NCBI RefSeq assembly: GCF_051622035.1
Contig: NC_135356.1
Span: forward strand, 3,806,577 to 3,870,576
Source: Arctopsyche grandis
Taxonomy: Eukaryota; Arthropoda; Insecta; Trichoptera; Hydropsychidae
Direction: 5' to 3'
Length of the DNA stretch: 64,000 bases
Part shown: in pieces, positions 11,605 through 24,328 of the stretch
How the letters are laid out: each line of letters begins with the position of its first letter
Numbering within the stretch: position 1 is the first letter of the stretch
The notes under the pieces: generated by a model
Told to the model about the DNA's origin: nothing
What the model saw: the letters and a program-made list of their open reading frames with translations, nothing else
Database searches by the model: none
Program-made: the position numbers and the translations under genes

Positions 11605-13860
11605 GTATGTACTAATGGGTACTAATGGGTTGATATATGGGTAAAACTAAATAAATTAATAATATACATGTAAAAGATCAAATTTACACATAATAAAAAA
11701 TATACGTAATGGAATAGAATATTAAAGAGCTTTGTAATACCTCTTCACTAAGTGCCATAACCACAATACGAAATATGACACGTAACAGTAAGATATTTTG
11801 GAGACTGTCAGATCCATCTATTCATAATGTCTCCGTGTATTTATATACATATGTACTTTAATAATACTTGTGAACTTTTAATAATACTAGTATTATGAAA
11901 ACCCCTTATATAACATGAAAAATCCTTTTCCCTTAGAAATGTTTTGTAATTTCAGTCCCTTATACAGATTGTTGTTTACAGTTTTTCTTACTGTTATGAT
12001 TCTACAGATTCTAAAAAAAGCCGATGCTTAAAATTATTCAGAGAATCAATGCAAATACAATTAGAGCAATACAATAAGGGTTTAAACAATACACCCCCAC
12101 GATAAATGTTATAAAACGAAGTTATCGTAGAAGATGTGGAGTATTTTTCGAAAATAGACACAATTATTAAACGACTTCCATTGTATGTGTATACAAATAC
12201 GAGGAAATTAAAATTCATCTGAATTTCTGATTTCGATAATTTCCGGTAGGAAAATTTGCCGGATTTCAAATGACCGGTAGAGAAATTGCAAATTAGCGAT
12301 AATTTCCAATTTCTATCTAACGCGAATGTGAATGCATACATATGTACATATGTACATATATGTATGTGAGTAAATATAATATTTAAACAATGCATATAAA
12401 TTTGTCTCGGCTAACTTTGCCGTTTTATATATTATTAGTGGCCTGTGTGCTCATAATTGCGCACTCGGTAAAATATCGCAATTCGGATCAACGGAATTAT
12501 TATTTTATTAATGGTATAAAATTTAATTATTTTTTGTGAATAAAAATTATTTTGTTTTTGTAGGCCGATCATGTGAATGAAGTGATATGCCGCGTCTCTT
12601 TCCACGATGTACGATTTCAAGGGGAAAAAGAGATACGGAGCATGGTGAGTGAGTACTTTGTGCACACTCACCATGCTCCGTCTCTTTCCACGATATACGA
12701 TTCCAAGCGGAGAAAGAGAGACGGAGCATGGTGGTAACCACTTCATCGCCATAAGCACACCTGTGCTCGCACCTTCGTATTTAAGGCTATAACTCGAAAA
12801 TAATTTTGGTTTCTTCACAGTGACATCTAAAAATATCCTGTGATACTAATTACATTGAAAAAAGTCAATATTTGTCGTTAGTTTGTGATATATTCAAAAG
12901 GTAGTGTCAAGGGTTGGCACTAGACAAATATAATAAAATAATCGAATCGGTTTCTACAAACGCGTGGCGATTAAGTGGTTAACAGCGAGCACATCGTACA
13001 CACGCACGCACGCACGCATTAGACAATTATTATATACATATGTATGTAGGTACATTATCAAAAGTTTGATTTACATTATCAACCATAAATATCAAGTAAA
13101 TTTTACAATTTTGCATACATGAAACCCCAAATCATTTTGCTGTCATCAAATTAATTAATTATTTTAGTTCCGTTTGATGTGACAAATTAAGTCCGGGTAA
13201 AGAAGAAAATCGTGTTTTGTCAGCATTGTTTGCTTACACCGATTTTCAAATATTTTTTGGCATTGATTATTTTGAAAATACTATCGCGTACATTTGCAAA
13301 CGAATGCAAAAATCATGTTTTGCTCATTTTTAAATAATTAATTTGACAGAATTCCGATCTCGTGTGAATTCGTGTTCATACGCATGCAATATTTGTTTCG
13401 TCACGTGTAAAGGACGAATTCGTAAAACGTTTTATTGTTTATTAAGATACAACTGAGGCGCCGTAAAGGTTAATGAAGTTTAGCAATCAACCGTAGGACT
13501 AATTTAAATCAAGAATATGTGCGAGAATTACGACCAAAAATTGACGCACCGCGGAACTTTTCAAAGCGATCGCCAATAATCATCGTCATGATCAATGAAG
13601 TTGTCCCCTCATCAATTAATCACTACACGGACTCGTTCTTTAGTCGAAACGATCTAGTTTGAGATGTACTTGCTGTCGCCTTCACCCCCCATTTGACCCG
13701 CGATGGCCAATTACATTTCGTTTCAGTTTCGCATTGAATTTTGGTCAAGAAATACAACATTGTTCGTGCGTATAGCGGTCGGTAGGTTTTGACTTTTATT
13801 TTTGGTTAGTTTTGAGTTCGTGTTTCGTATTTTGTAATATTTACATAAATAAAATTTTAA
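11605..13860. other. AT-rich sequence, no supported gene
   Basis: Outside the hairpin at 12575-12745 nothing was recognised. The part 13200-13800 is less AT-rich and looks unique, but has no convincing exon. Confidence 0.55.
12575..12745. repeat. Hairpin with CACCATGCTCCGTCTCTTTCC arms
   Basis: CGTCTCTTTCCACGATGTAC and ATACGGAGCATGGTGAGTG are mirrored by CACTCACCATGCTCCGTCTC and the AAAGAGAGACGGAGCATGGT that follows, giving nested stems. Outer GAAGTG/CACTTC steps also pair. No coding content. Confidence 0.7.
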
Positions 13861-15129
13861 TATAAAATACGTAAGTTGTTGATATATTATTAATTTATCT
13901 ATGGAATACGTATATATTTCATATTAATGGAAATTTATATTTTTTAGACGATAAAAGTAAATGTCAACGTCATGTTATGGATAGTAAAACTTACATTAAT
14001 ATTATTTAAGACCTTGCATTGAATTATATTGTAATAATATTATATAGTTGAATAAGAAATAATTAAAAATAAATAAAGAAATTATTTTACGTCTTAAAAT
14101 GCGCGAATGCGACAGCATGCTCGATTCTCTTAAGTCTTAACCCTACATCAGATGCATTATAATAGGTACATTATGTACATATATACTAATGCAATTTCTA
14201 ATTTTGCACGATTAAAATCGAACACATTCAGTATATATAATACAATCTACGTACATACATATACCCATGCATATTTACATCTGCATATGTTCAAACAAAA
14301 ATTTCTAAATAGAATAAAATCAACAGAGTGGGTTAATAGTAACAAATGTACATACATATAGAACTTTTGTATTCAAGTACATTTTTAATAACATTAAAAT
14401 AAAAAAAAATCTCAATTGACACGTTGCTCAATGTAATAATTGTTGACGGGAATTTTCGTCGCGTGAATTTTATAATCGATTACACCGATTGCAAAATAAA
14501 ACCAGAGCAAAGTTAGGTTTGCATATAAATAAAAAATATGTAGGTTATTCGATGGGAATAAAAACCAATATTCTATTAATAATACGGTCATAATATAATC
14601 AGTTATCGATATTAAAATTTTAACTACAAAACAAAATTCAAATTCAAAATCAAACAAAACAAAATTCATTCGCTATTGAAATATTGTCAATATGTATGAT
14701 AAAAATATTACAAACTGTAAAGATGTGTATAAAAAATCATTTTTTACGTAGGAATTGCAGGTTTTGAATGGATGGACCACTTGAAAATATTATCTTTAAT
14801 TTGATTTTGTATTTTTATATAGGTTTGAAAGTGACGGAAGTCCAAATTTCAGTTCCAAAAACACTTTAATACACAAATGGTCACTTCTTTTAATTCGATA
14901 TGTCCCGATTCTCGGAAAAGCAGAACAAACGTATTACAGGCCACCATTATTTTTAAGTATGTATTGTTAAAAATCATTAAATTTAATGTTTTGCGATATA
15001 TACATATGTACATATATCGAAATGAAGAAAAGCGGACTTTTGCCACTTTCAAATATAACGGTTAATATTATCTTTAGAGATTATATTAGCCGTTATATCA
15101 AATTATATATGTATATCACAGTTTAATAC

Positions 15130-15785
15130 AGCCGTTTAGATATATCAAATTCAAACATTACCTAGGAATTTTTGATTTTGTAGTATTATATACTAGTAAT
15201 TTTACCCGGCTTCGTAAAACTTTCAAATAAAATTTATTTGAAAATTTTACTTTATTTAAATTTATTTGTATATTCATTTGTTTTTTTATTAAATTTAACG
15301 TCACGAATTCTACGAACCAAAACTTACATATATAAAAAGTCTCTTTCGAAATTATACATATGTATATATACTGGTGTTTTACCCGGCTTCGCTCAGTATA
15401 TTTATAATCCAAACCGCTTAAACATGGCTAATATAATAGTAAACGATTTCTTTGCATAGTTTTTATTTAAATTTATTGGAACACAGATTACCTAAATACA
15501 ATCTGCTTTAGGTCATCGACTTTAGAGAGTCTTTAATGAATATTATGTATTAGATGTATTATGAGCATTTATATGAATTGTAAATATGTTTTTGAGCTCT
15601 TTTTCCTATTATGCTGTACATTAACATTAGAATAATATAATACTATGATTACTAACAAAATTAAATTAAAATCGTAAAATAGAAAATGATCAATAGATCA
15701 GTAGCTATTAAAATATATATAAGATGTATTGTGAACATAATTTAGTAATAATAAAAATCAAAATCAAATTTATTGGAATATTCAT
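15130..15785. repeat. Left arm of a long inverted repeat
   Basis: About 650 bp whose reverse complement is at 19860-20538 with very few mismatches. It contains the TTTTACCCGGCTTCGCTCAG motif of a dispersed repeat family. The spacer of about 4.1 kb holds a (TA)n tract, Merlin and LINE fragments. Confidence 0.85.
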
Positions 15786-16265
15786 TTGTTTTCTTATTAA
15801 ATTTAACCTAACGAATTCTACGAACCAAAACTCACATACATACAAAGTCTCTTTCTAAACTACATATATATAAGAAGATTGCACGAAGGAAATCAAGTCT
15901 TTTTTCCATAAAAATTTTTTTTCCAGCATCTTGAAAAGTAGTATAAGGCTTTGTTTTTACTATTTTGAAGAAAAACATGATCCTAAAATTAAAGACAGCA
16001 AATACGGCTGAAAGTCATTTTGTTTCGTGGAAAATTACTTTCGACCTTTAGAATCTACACTTGAGAAATCGCACACCAAATATTTTTCGACTCGGAACAA
16101 AAGCATAAGGAAAATCATATAGATGAAAATTCTATATTCTAACAATCGCGAAACGGTTGATTTGTGTGACACGGTTGTCTCGAACCGGTCGAAGCCGAGA
16201 GATGACCGACCGACCGGTTGACCAGGAACGACCTTGATACTTGACACTGAAAAGTATCATACATT

Positions 16266-16449
<184 letters not shown>

Positions 16450-16466
16450 GAATTACATGTGTATAT

Positions 16467-16505
<39 letters not shown>

Positions 16506-17029
16506 TATATATCGGTATACCTGGGTTTTGTGAGAGTTGAGGTCTCCGTCCGGGTGTGGAAGTGCAGTCAGTTGTATTCGGTATACGAACAGGTGTACAA
16601 GATGTGACAATTACAGGTGGGCAAGAGTGTCTACCGCCAATAAGACACTGCTGCCGATTCACTATCGAATCGTGTATATATGGGCTCCTGAGGCGACTAA
16701 AGCCCGACTCACAGCGTGGCGCTGAGCAAATGCCTAAACAAGCCATTGTGTGTCACGTAAATAACATAACAGTACCAATTTTACAAAATAAATATTAGAT
16801 TAAAATAATCATTTTCGTCCCTTAGAGTGCTGACGGTTTTTCTGTTGTAAGCCCGCCACGCTTAAAATGTCGCCAACATTACGAACTAGAATTATTTGGA
16901 AATCCTATAGAATGCAGGTATAAAAATTGGGTAAAAGTCTGAATTCCCAACAGGGCGGACCCTCTAGGCTTGGAAGCGAGGCTCAGTTGACCCGCTCCTT
17001 CCTTTGATTGGCTACTGATTCCAATAGTA

Positions 17030-17260
17030 TTGCCGTGCCCTGAATTAACTCGACTTTTACCTGATGAAATACTCCGACATATACTGTCTGGTTCGCATAT
17101 AATTTCGGACGGTTGGGCAGCGTATGGAAATATTCCACATATTGTGAATGAAATTGTGGCGGCTCGCTTATACGACATGGTCCAGTTTGGTTGCCTTCCT
17201 GCGAGTGGGAACCAACTCGGCTGGGTTCGGAGAGCCACTACTCACTCTGTCTTTAGCTGT
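17030..17260 (+). pseudogene. Merlin / ISXO2-like transposase fragment
   Basis: The frame LLPDEILRHILSGSHIISDG followed by WAAYGNI matches the DDE domain of ISXO2/IS1595-like (Merlin) transposases around the second catalytic aspartate (I.PGS.I.SDgW.aY). Only this piece is present. A piece of the same motif (ATTTCGGACGGTTGGGCAG) recurs at 18023-18041, and the block at 16950-17055 is duplicated at 18218-18330. Confidence 0.7.
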
Positions 17261-17569
17261 CATATAATAAACACGTGCATTAACATGCCATTCGTCTCAT
17301 TCGTTCATCCCCCATAAAATATACACCGATGCGGTGCAAACGATCGAAAAGTGCCAGACAGACTGAACCACAGATTAACGACACGTGTACCTTATGCGTG
17401 CGCACTGCTCGCACTTACACTAAGCGAAATCTACCCGAAGTCCCGACATATCTACCCTGTATACATTCTGTGCTTCTGATACTTTAGTTCTGAATTTTTC
17501 ATTATTAAATTATTAAAAACTCGCCAGAAAGATCCAACCCTGGTTCGCATATATCATAAGTTATTACTA

Positions 17570-17672
17570 GAGGTAGGATAGTCACAGTGCTATCCATTGT
17601 TTGGCAAACCTTTAACAATGCATTTACAACCTTTGAACAATACACGGCCCCCTCAGAATCCGGTGACTAGTT
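17570..17672. repeat. Dispersed repeat, copy 2
   Basis: Same orientation as 4034-4142: AGTGCTATCCATTGTTTGGC, AACAATGCATTTACAACCTT and ACACGGCCCCCTCAGAATCC. Unusually GC-rich and conserved for this region. Identity unknown. Confidence 0.75.
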
Positions 17673-17689
17673 ATTACCTAAGTATTTTG

Positions 17690-18012
17690 ATGATTATATA
17701 ATAAGGAATAGAGATAAACGTAGTTTTTAAGAATAGTTTTTATACTAGAAATAAGGACAAACTAGTTGTAAGTAGAGTAAGAAAGAATAAGACGGCTGGG
17801 GGTGTTTTTCACAGGGGTGTGCTCATGTATAATGCCCTCCCTGAGTGCGTCAGGTCTGCTAAAAACATGGATGCATTCCTGCGAGGTGCGAAGAGACACC
17901 TCTGTGAGGGACAGTACATATAAGTTAATTATAAACTTTAGAGTTAAGTATAATAATTAAGATGTATTTTTAAATTAGCTTGATAGCTAAAATATATATA
18001 AATAAATAAAAA
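17690..18012 (+). mobile_element. Non-LTR retrotransposon 3' end
   Basis: One frame (about 17796-17923) reads FHRGVLMYNALPECVRSAKN followed by MDAFLRGAKRHLCEGQYI and a stop. This is the 'G..lyN.LP..iR.......F...lk..l' block closing many LINE polymerases. An A/T-rich 3' UTR and an (ATAAA)n tail follow. It is 5'-truncated. Confidence 0.7.
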
Positions 18013-18867
18013 ATAAAATATAATTTCGGACGGTTGGGCAGAGTACGGAAAGTGGTTCACCCATAGATGTATAATACATAGATCCGCCCTCACGGTTTAT
18101 ACTGGTCTCCCTTTTGGCGCATGCAAAATACATGGCGCATGCACACTTTTCTCTCAGTAGGTTAGTAGCTTCTAAGTAGGAAAGGTCGATTGTGGGGATC
18201 TTGTCGATAGATATTCTCGACGGGCGGACCCTCTAGGCTCGGAAGCGAGGCTCGGTCAATCCGCTTCTTCCTGTCATTGGCTACTCTTTGCGATGCCAAT
18301 AGTATTGCCGTGCTCTGAATTAACTCGACTTAAATTCTTAATTTTTTAAATTACTATCTAGTAGTTTTTCGAAGGATGAATTTTATAAAAACAATTACCC
18401 ACAAAAACTGTATTCATAAAAAGTCAAACTTTTTATTTTATTCGCCACACAAACTCTACATTGTCGTTGAGCATATTTCTTTTTATTTCCTTTGCTTTCA
18501 ATTTTTCCAACATTTGAATACATCTGGAAAAGCAAACTAAGCACCCATGACCAATAAAATGTGTCTAGCTAAAAATTGGTGAACAAATTTAACGAGAACA
18601 TAAATAACAAAGTAAATTTAATAGGACGCAAGCGCTTAGTCATAGCTCCCCATACGTAATGAGTATAAAATACGCAAGTTGTTGATATTATTAATATTGA
18701 TATTTATTTATGGAATACGTATACATTTTATATTAATGGAAATTTTTATTTTTTAGACGATTAAAGTAATTGTCAACGCCATGTTATGGACAGCAATGCT
18801 TACAGTAATATTATTAACGAATTATTTTACGTCCTTACAATGTCACAACTAAAAAGCGGACCAACTT

Positions 18868-19092
18868 TGCGCCGTTCTTTGTTCATTTTTATGATGAACC
18901 TCTTTTTTTATGCTCTCTAGCTTTGTAGTTTGCCTTATTTCCTGGAAAATAGACCCAAAACGCTCTATTTCCTAGAAAAAGCACGCTTCCAGTCCTACCT
19001 CTAGTCACAACTAGAGGTGACACAACAGGGCAAACTACAAAGCTAGAGTGCAAAAAAAAGTTTCATCATAAAAATGAACAATGCACTGCGAA
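18868..19092. repeat. Foldback repeat with arms of about 65 bp
   Basis: GTTCATTTTTATGATGAACC to CTAGCTTTGTAGTTTGCC (18880-18935) is mirrored by GGCAAACTACAAAGCTAGAG to CATCATAAAAATGAAC (19028-19080). The centre carries TCCTACCTCTAGTCACAACT, itself inverted. Confidence 0.7.
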
Positions 19093-19859
19093 CAATGAAC
19101 AACACTTTGTACGAATGCGACAGCATTTTCGGTCCTCGTAAGTCTTATGCCTAAATTATTTTATGCCTAAATGTGAACCATGAAATAGAACTGAAAAATA
19201 TTTATCGATGGCTGAACGATATTTCTGCCGGTATGCAATTTATACGCATTTGTTTCAAATACATACACAATTATTAATAGATAAGACTTCGTGAACTATG
19301 TAAATTGATCTGTACACATGTGTAAATATGTAAGTCAGGTTTAATGAAAATATACGCAAAAATACGTAGATACATATGTACATATATACATATAAATTTA
19401 ACTAACTGTAAATGGTCTTTGATATAAACAATAATTACTGTAATCATAATGACACAAGCGTGTGAGTCCGACTTAATTATTTCACCCGTGGCCGCTGCTT
19501 TCTACACAACGACAGCAATAACACTAACATTGAGTATCTTCGATGGAAATCAACATTTCCCTGAAAAGCTGAACGGTCCAAGGGAATGAAAACCATTATG
19601 CAATTTTTCAGCTATTAGATGCGCCAAGTAGGTATTTTCTTTGATAAGATGATGAAAAATTACAATGGATTTGAAAGTCGTCGCATGTTAACGTAATTTT
19701 TTTCACATTTCCTATAATGTACGTACATACAAACAATATAGTAAATATACATACATATATACATATGTTAATTGTAGGATGCCAATACGAGTATTCGATT
19801 AATCAAATTTTAAAATAATAAAAACATAAAGAAAATATCTTTTAACCTTATAAACATAT

Positions 19860-20538
19860 GAATATTCCAATTAATTTGATTTTGATTTTTATTATTACTA
19901 AATTATGTTCACAATACATCTTATATATATATTTTAATAGCTACTGATCTATTGATCATTTTCTATTTTACGATTTTAATTTAATTTTGTTAGTAATCAT
20001 AGTATTATATTATTCTAATGTTAATGTACAGCGTAATAGGAAAAAGAGCTCAAAAACCTATTTACAATTCTTATAAATGCTCATAATACATCTAATACAT
20101 AATATTCATTAAAGATTCTCTAAAGTCGATGACCTAAAGCAGATTGTATTTAGGTAATCTGTGTTCCAATAAATTTAAATAAAAACTATGCAAAGAAATC
20201 GTTTACTATTATATTAGCCATGTTTAAGCGGTTTGGATTATAAATATACTGAGCGAAGCCGGGTAAAACACCAGTATATATACATATGTATAATTTCGAA
20301 AGAGACTTTTTATATATGTAAGTTTTGGTTCGTAGAATTCGTGACGTTAAATTTAATAAAAAAACAAATGAATACACAAATAAATTTAAATAAAGTAAAA
20401 CTTTCAAATAAATTTTATAAAACGTTTAAGCGGTTCATATTACAAACACCGAGCGAAGCCGGGTAAAAATACTAGTATATAATACTACAAAATCAAAAAT
20501 TCCTAGGTGATGTTTGAATTTGATATATCTAAACGGCT
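19860..20538. repeat. Right arm of the long inverted repeat
   Basis: Reverse complement of 15130-15785. It keeps a second CCGAGCGAAGCCGGGTAAAA copy (20438-20470) that the left arm has partly lost. A further diverged copy follows at 20575-20650. Confidence 0.85.
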
Positions 20539-20677
20539 AACTAAATCTAAAAAGAATCGTTAACTAAATCTAAAAAGAAATCGTTTACAATATTAGCCAT
20601 GTTTAAGCGGTTTGTATTGAAAATATACTGAGCGAATCCGTGTAAAAACATTATTATAAAATCATTATTATACAGGG

Positions 20678-21025
20678 ACGTCATTTGGGGGGCATGGGAT
20701 GGCAGTTGCCACCCCTTAGAATTGGAAAAAAGGTTATATTTTGTTTTGTTAAATGGTATTCCTTGGCTAAAATTCTTAGAAATTGTCCGACCTGTGGATC
20801 GAATTGTTAGAAAGGTCCACCTCATTTTATTTAAAACTGAAACGGTTGTTTGTTTATGACTTTCCTTCGTAGAATTAACGGAACCGAAAATACAATTGCA
20901 AGAAGGTTTACTTTAAGTGAAAGTCAACGATGGTATTCCCACTGTTAATCTGCACGTTCATTAAACACGTGCAATTTTTTCAGGGACGTCATTTGGGGGG
21001 GGGGGGGCATGGGGGGCTAAATTTA
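20678..21025. mobile_element. Two fragments with CAGGGACGTCATTTGGGGGG ends
   Basis: The same hAT-like end occurs at about 20674 and 20982, each followed by GGCATGGGG-type sequence. A diverged TGGTATTCCTTGGCTAAAAT-type block (20753) recurs at 21243. No opposite end found. Confidence 0.5.
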
Positions 21026-21534
21026 GGAATAGTGTGAATTTAGAAAATATTATGAATTTAATGATTAATGAGATACTATGGATAGTATGGATCTATGAAT
21101 CGTAGGATCTATGATCGTTTATTTCTTATGTTACTTTTGGGTAGCTTTGTAACTAATAAAATAATCGCTGCTACACATGTGCTTTGAAAAAAAAAAGATT
21201 TTATTATTTCGAAGTATATTTAAGTATATTTTGATTTTTAAGTGGTATGCCTTGGGCAAAATTCTTAGAAATTGTTCATCCTATGGAGCGAATCGTTGGA
21301 GAGGTCTCCTTTACTTTATTTTGTCTCAAAAACAGATAACGTTTATTTTTCCGAAAGTTCGTATTAATTTTTTGTTTTCAAGAAAGGTTTTAAATTAATA
21401 TTTTATTGAATCTGTTCAATCGCCAATGATTTTATTTCTCGTATTTTCATTTGCAGACACCCATTCTCACACAAAACAACGAATGGGATGGATTTAATCT
21501 TCATGTGTAACGAATTCGGTCCAAAAAACCTTTT

Positions 21535-22000
21535 AGTTATTTAATAAAATTGCTTTCTGACCAAAACCTTATCAAAGTTAGTACATAAAGAATACAAATA
21601 TAAATTTTCAGCTTGATACGTTCAGGGGTGTGGTAAAAAAAACCGTGTGTTCACAATATTTTTGACTTTTCTAACAGGAAAAATTTCCCACTACTGGTTA
21701 ATTAAATTTAATGATTTTTTTTATATATTTTCATCATATTGATACAAGGAATTATACCTGAAATCGTGAAGAGCACAGATATTTAAAGGGTCGATTAAAA
21801 TAGTAGAAGAAAATTCCGGTAAACTGCCACTGTCGGTTAATGACTGTTCACGAAATTTTATATACTCGTATATGTTTATAATTCTACATATGAAATATCA
21901 GTTCAATACGCCGAAAAGTTTCCGAGAAAAATATAAAAACACCTCGATCTTATAGGGTAAAAGTACTACTTCCAGTTGGAATAAAAATAATTTTATATTC
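21535..22000 (+). mobile_element. Diverged copy of the CTTCCGGTT-type block
   Basis: CTGACCAAAACCTTATCAAA, TAAATTTTCAGCTTGATACG, GTAAACTGCCACTGTCGGTT and AAAGTACTACTTCCAGTTGG follow the order seen at 42.95-43.7 kb, with the CTTCCGGTT motifs mutated. Confidence 0.6.
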
Positions 22001-22429
22001 TCCAATATTTTATAGCAATACATAGATCATACCTATAGATGCACATCAAATCAAAATTCATCCTTCTCTACACACTTACTGTAAACTTTAAGCTATTAGC
22101 TATTAGGGCTGACGAGAGACGGGAGGGGGGGGGGGGTAGTACAAGATATGCAAGTAAAGGCCTAGTCATAATATTCGATAAAATATATGTATTTTAGAAA
22201 GTATAGTTTGAAATTCATTTACATTTTCGTTATAGCAAAAATTGGTGGACTTTCGTTTACCTAAATTTCTTAGAAATTAATCGAAGTGAACCCAATACAA
22301 TACAATAGTATATATTTTCGCAGAAGTATTTATATTTAAAATAATATAAAATATATACATTTGTTAAATAAAATCGATTGTTATTATAACTTTTTAATTA
22401 CAACAAAATACGTAGCATATTGTTTCTGA

Positions 22430-22725
22430 GCAGAGTGGTCACGGGTTAGAGTACCGCTGCTGGCCAGACCTTGGTTTGTGCTCCAGGTCGATCGTTTCTT
22501 ATCAGAGTTTGCCAATTTTTCAGCGACTTTGAGGGTTCACCAATTTGATTATAAAACCTGCAAATATTTCTCCATAGATGTCAATATGGTTTGTATGAAT
22601 TCGCATTGTATAAAATGCTCATGTAAATATACATAGTTGATTGTATTGTATTTGTATAAATGCACTCGTCGCTTTGGAGCGATCTGTAAAGGAAAGTGTT
22701 CATGTTCTAAGAAATAAAATAAAAT
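22430..22725 (+). mobile_element. Degraded tRNA-headed SINE
   Basis: GAGCAGAGTGGTCACGGGTT, GCTGGCCAGACCTTGG, GGTCGATCGTTTCTTATCAG and a 3' GCTTTGGAGCGATCTGTAAA with an AATAAAATAAAA tail. The head start is lost. Confidence 0.65.
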
Positions 22726-22761
22726 ATTTAAAAAAATTCTATTCAATTTGAAATGTGAATA

Positions 22762-23928
22762 CAGGTATTCCTCGACTTGCGACGGAGATACGTTCCTGAA
22801 CCTCGGTCGTAAGTCGAGGAATATATTTATATATTTTTTTTCGGTCATTTTACTTACTTTTATTAATACAGTAATTCAAATGAATTCATATTTAAATTTA
22901 AAAAAAATTAAACATCTACATCATCCGTACTTATTAATTATAAATTATACATCCTCATCACTTATCACATAAGTACAATCCATTTCTTCATCTTCAGTTT
23001 GTGATACAGTCGTATGAGTTTTTTTTGAAAAATGTGTCTAATTTTGTTTGAACAGTATCCTGTTTTTTTTTCTCTATATATTTCTTGGTAGCATGCGAGA
23101 TTTTCTTGAATCCTGCGGTTCACATTTGAAAATCTTTCACTGTCTGGGTCCATCATTTCAAACTTTTGTATTCCTTGATTAATTAAATTAAAAGCAGCAG
23201 CCATTTCTTTCAATACAAATATTTTCAGCGGTTCCGCAGATGTGATTGATTAATTTTCATCAATATCCTCTTCTGCAACCATTTGAGTTTCAAGATCTAA
23301 TAATTCTGCATTGGTTATATCTTCTGAATCATTTTCAAGAAGTTGGTTCATGTCTTCGTTATCTTCGTCAAATTGTAGACGTTCACTAAATTGTACGATT
23401 AGGTTAGTAATATCCTCGACATTTTTTTCTTTTTCGTATATGGAAAGAGAAACGAGTTCAAATCCATTGGGTTTTTTCCATATTCCGTACATATGTACAT
23501 GCTGAAGTAACTTCTTAAGCCGTTAAGGGTCCATCCCTTATCTATATTTCTCATAGCATGAAGGATATTATAATTTTTCCAAAATTCTTGAAAAGTTTTT
23601 CCTTCTTCTATTGCTTCAATGCCTTGCGCAAATGTAATTTTTAAATAATGAGCTTTAAGAGACGCAATGGAATTCGCTTTTCAATCTTGTCATCGAACCA
23701 AATCACTAGTAATTTTTCCATTTGTTGAATGGGTCCGAGTCTTTTTTTATTTATTAATTTAGATTTGAATGACAAGGACCCTTTAACGGCTTTACGAATT
23801 TTTTCTTTATCTTTTAAAATAGTGGAGACCGTTGAATGTGACAATTTCAAATTATTTGCCAAGTCCATCACTTTTTTACCACTATCATATTGTTTTATCA
23901 CTTCAAGTTTCATTTCTAAGTCTATCAC
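22762..23928 (-). pseudogene. Tigger (pogo superfamily) transposon with its catalytic core deleted
   Basis: On the minus strand an N-terminal CENP-B-like helix-turn-helix (MKLEVIKQYDSGKKVMDLAN, then SHSTVSTILKDKEKI) runs from 23928. It passes almost directly into the Tigger C-terminus: FWKNYNILHAMRNIDKGW (about 23600-23500), then LLENDSEDITNAELLDLE (23492-23250) and AFNLINQGIQKFEMMDPDSE (23213-22965). The whole DDE domain between is absent. The end at 22762 is a good terminal repeat, CAGGTATTCCTCGACTTGCG, with an internal hairpin. The matching terminal repeat was not found beyond 23928, so the 5' end is lost or interrupted. Confidence 0.85.
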
Positions 23929-24095
23929 CTTTCTCTTTTTTTAACAAGAGTTCCTTTATCAGTCATTATCCCGTTTCTTTATCACACATTATAAATGTTC
24001 TTATAAATAAAAATTTCAGCACTAATCAACACGAAATTGAGAAAATAAGCATCCTAAAACAATAACGAACAGTTATGTAACAAACAGTAACGACC

Positions 24096-24140
24096 AGTGG
24101 CGTAGCGAAGGGGGGGTCCGGGGGGTCTGGACCCCCCCTT
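24096..24140. mobile_element. hAT-like end fragment
   Basis: CAGTGGCGTAGCGAAGGGGG and GGGTCTGGACCCCCCCTT resemble a MITE end common in animal genomes. No partner end within reach. Confidence 0.4.
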
Positions 24141-24328
24141 GGCGGAGTGCAGTCGGCGGCAAAATATCCCACTCATGCCATTTAATAGGTGCACTGAGTA
24201 GAATTTTGCAAACGGAAAATATAGATTTATGCACTGCAATGGATGTGGCCATAAACGTCGAATCTATAATAAAAAAACCTTAAACAAAATAATGAATGTG
24301 AATTTTCAATTATATTCCGTGACGTTAA

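Larger units (their letters stand above)
16950..18330. repeat. Direct repeat pair of about 110 bp in the Merlin region
   Basis: GGGCGGACCCTCTAGGCT through GAATTAACTCGACTT occurs at 16950-17055 and again at 18218-18330 with scattered mismatches. The Merlin fragment and a LINE 3' end lie between the copies. Confidence 0.75.

Noticed and set aside
16453..16798. Overlapping GC-richer frames on both strands
   Set aside because: No conserved motif, and frames on both strands are equally open; probably part of a degraded repeat.
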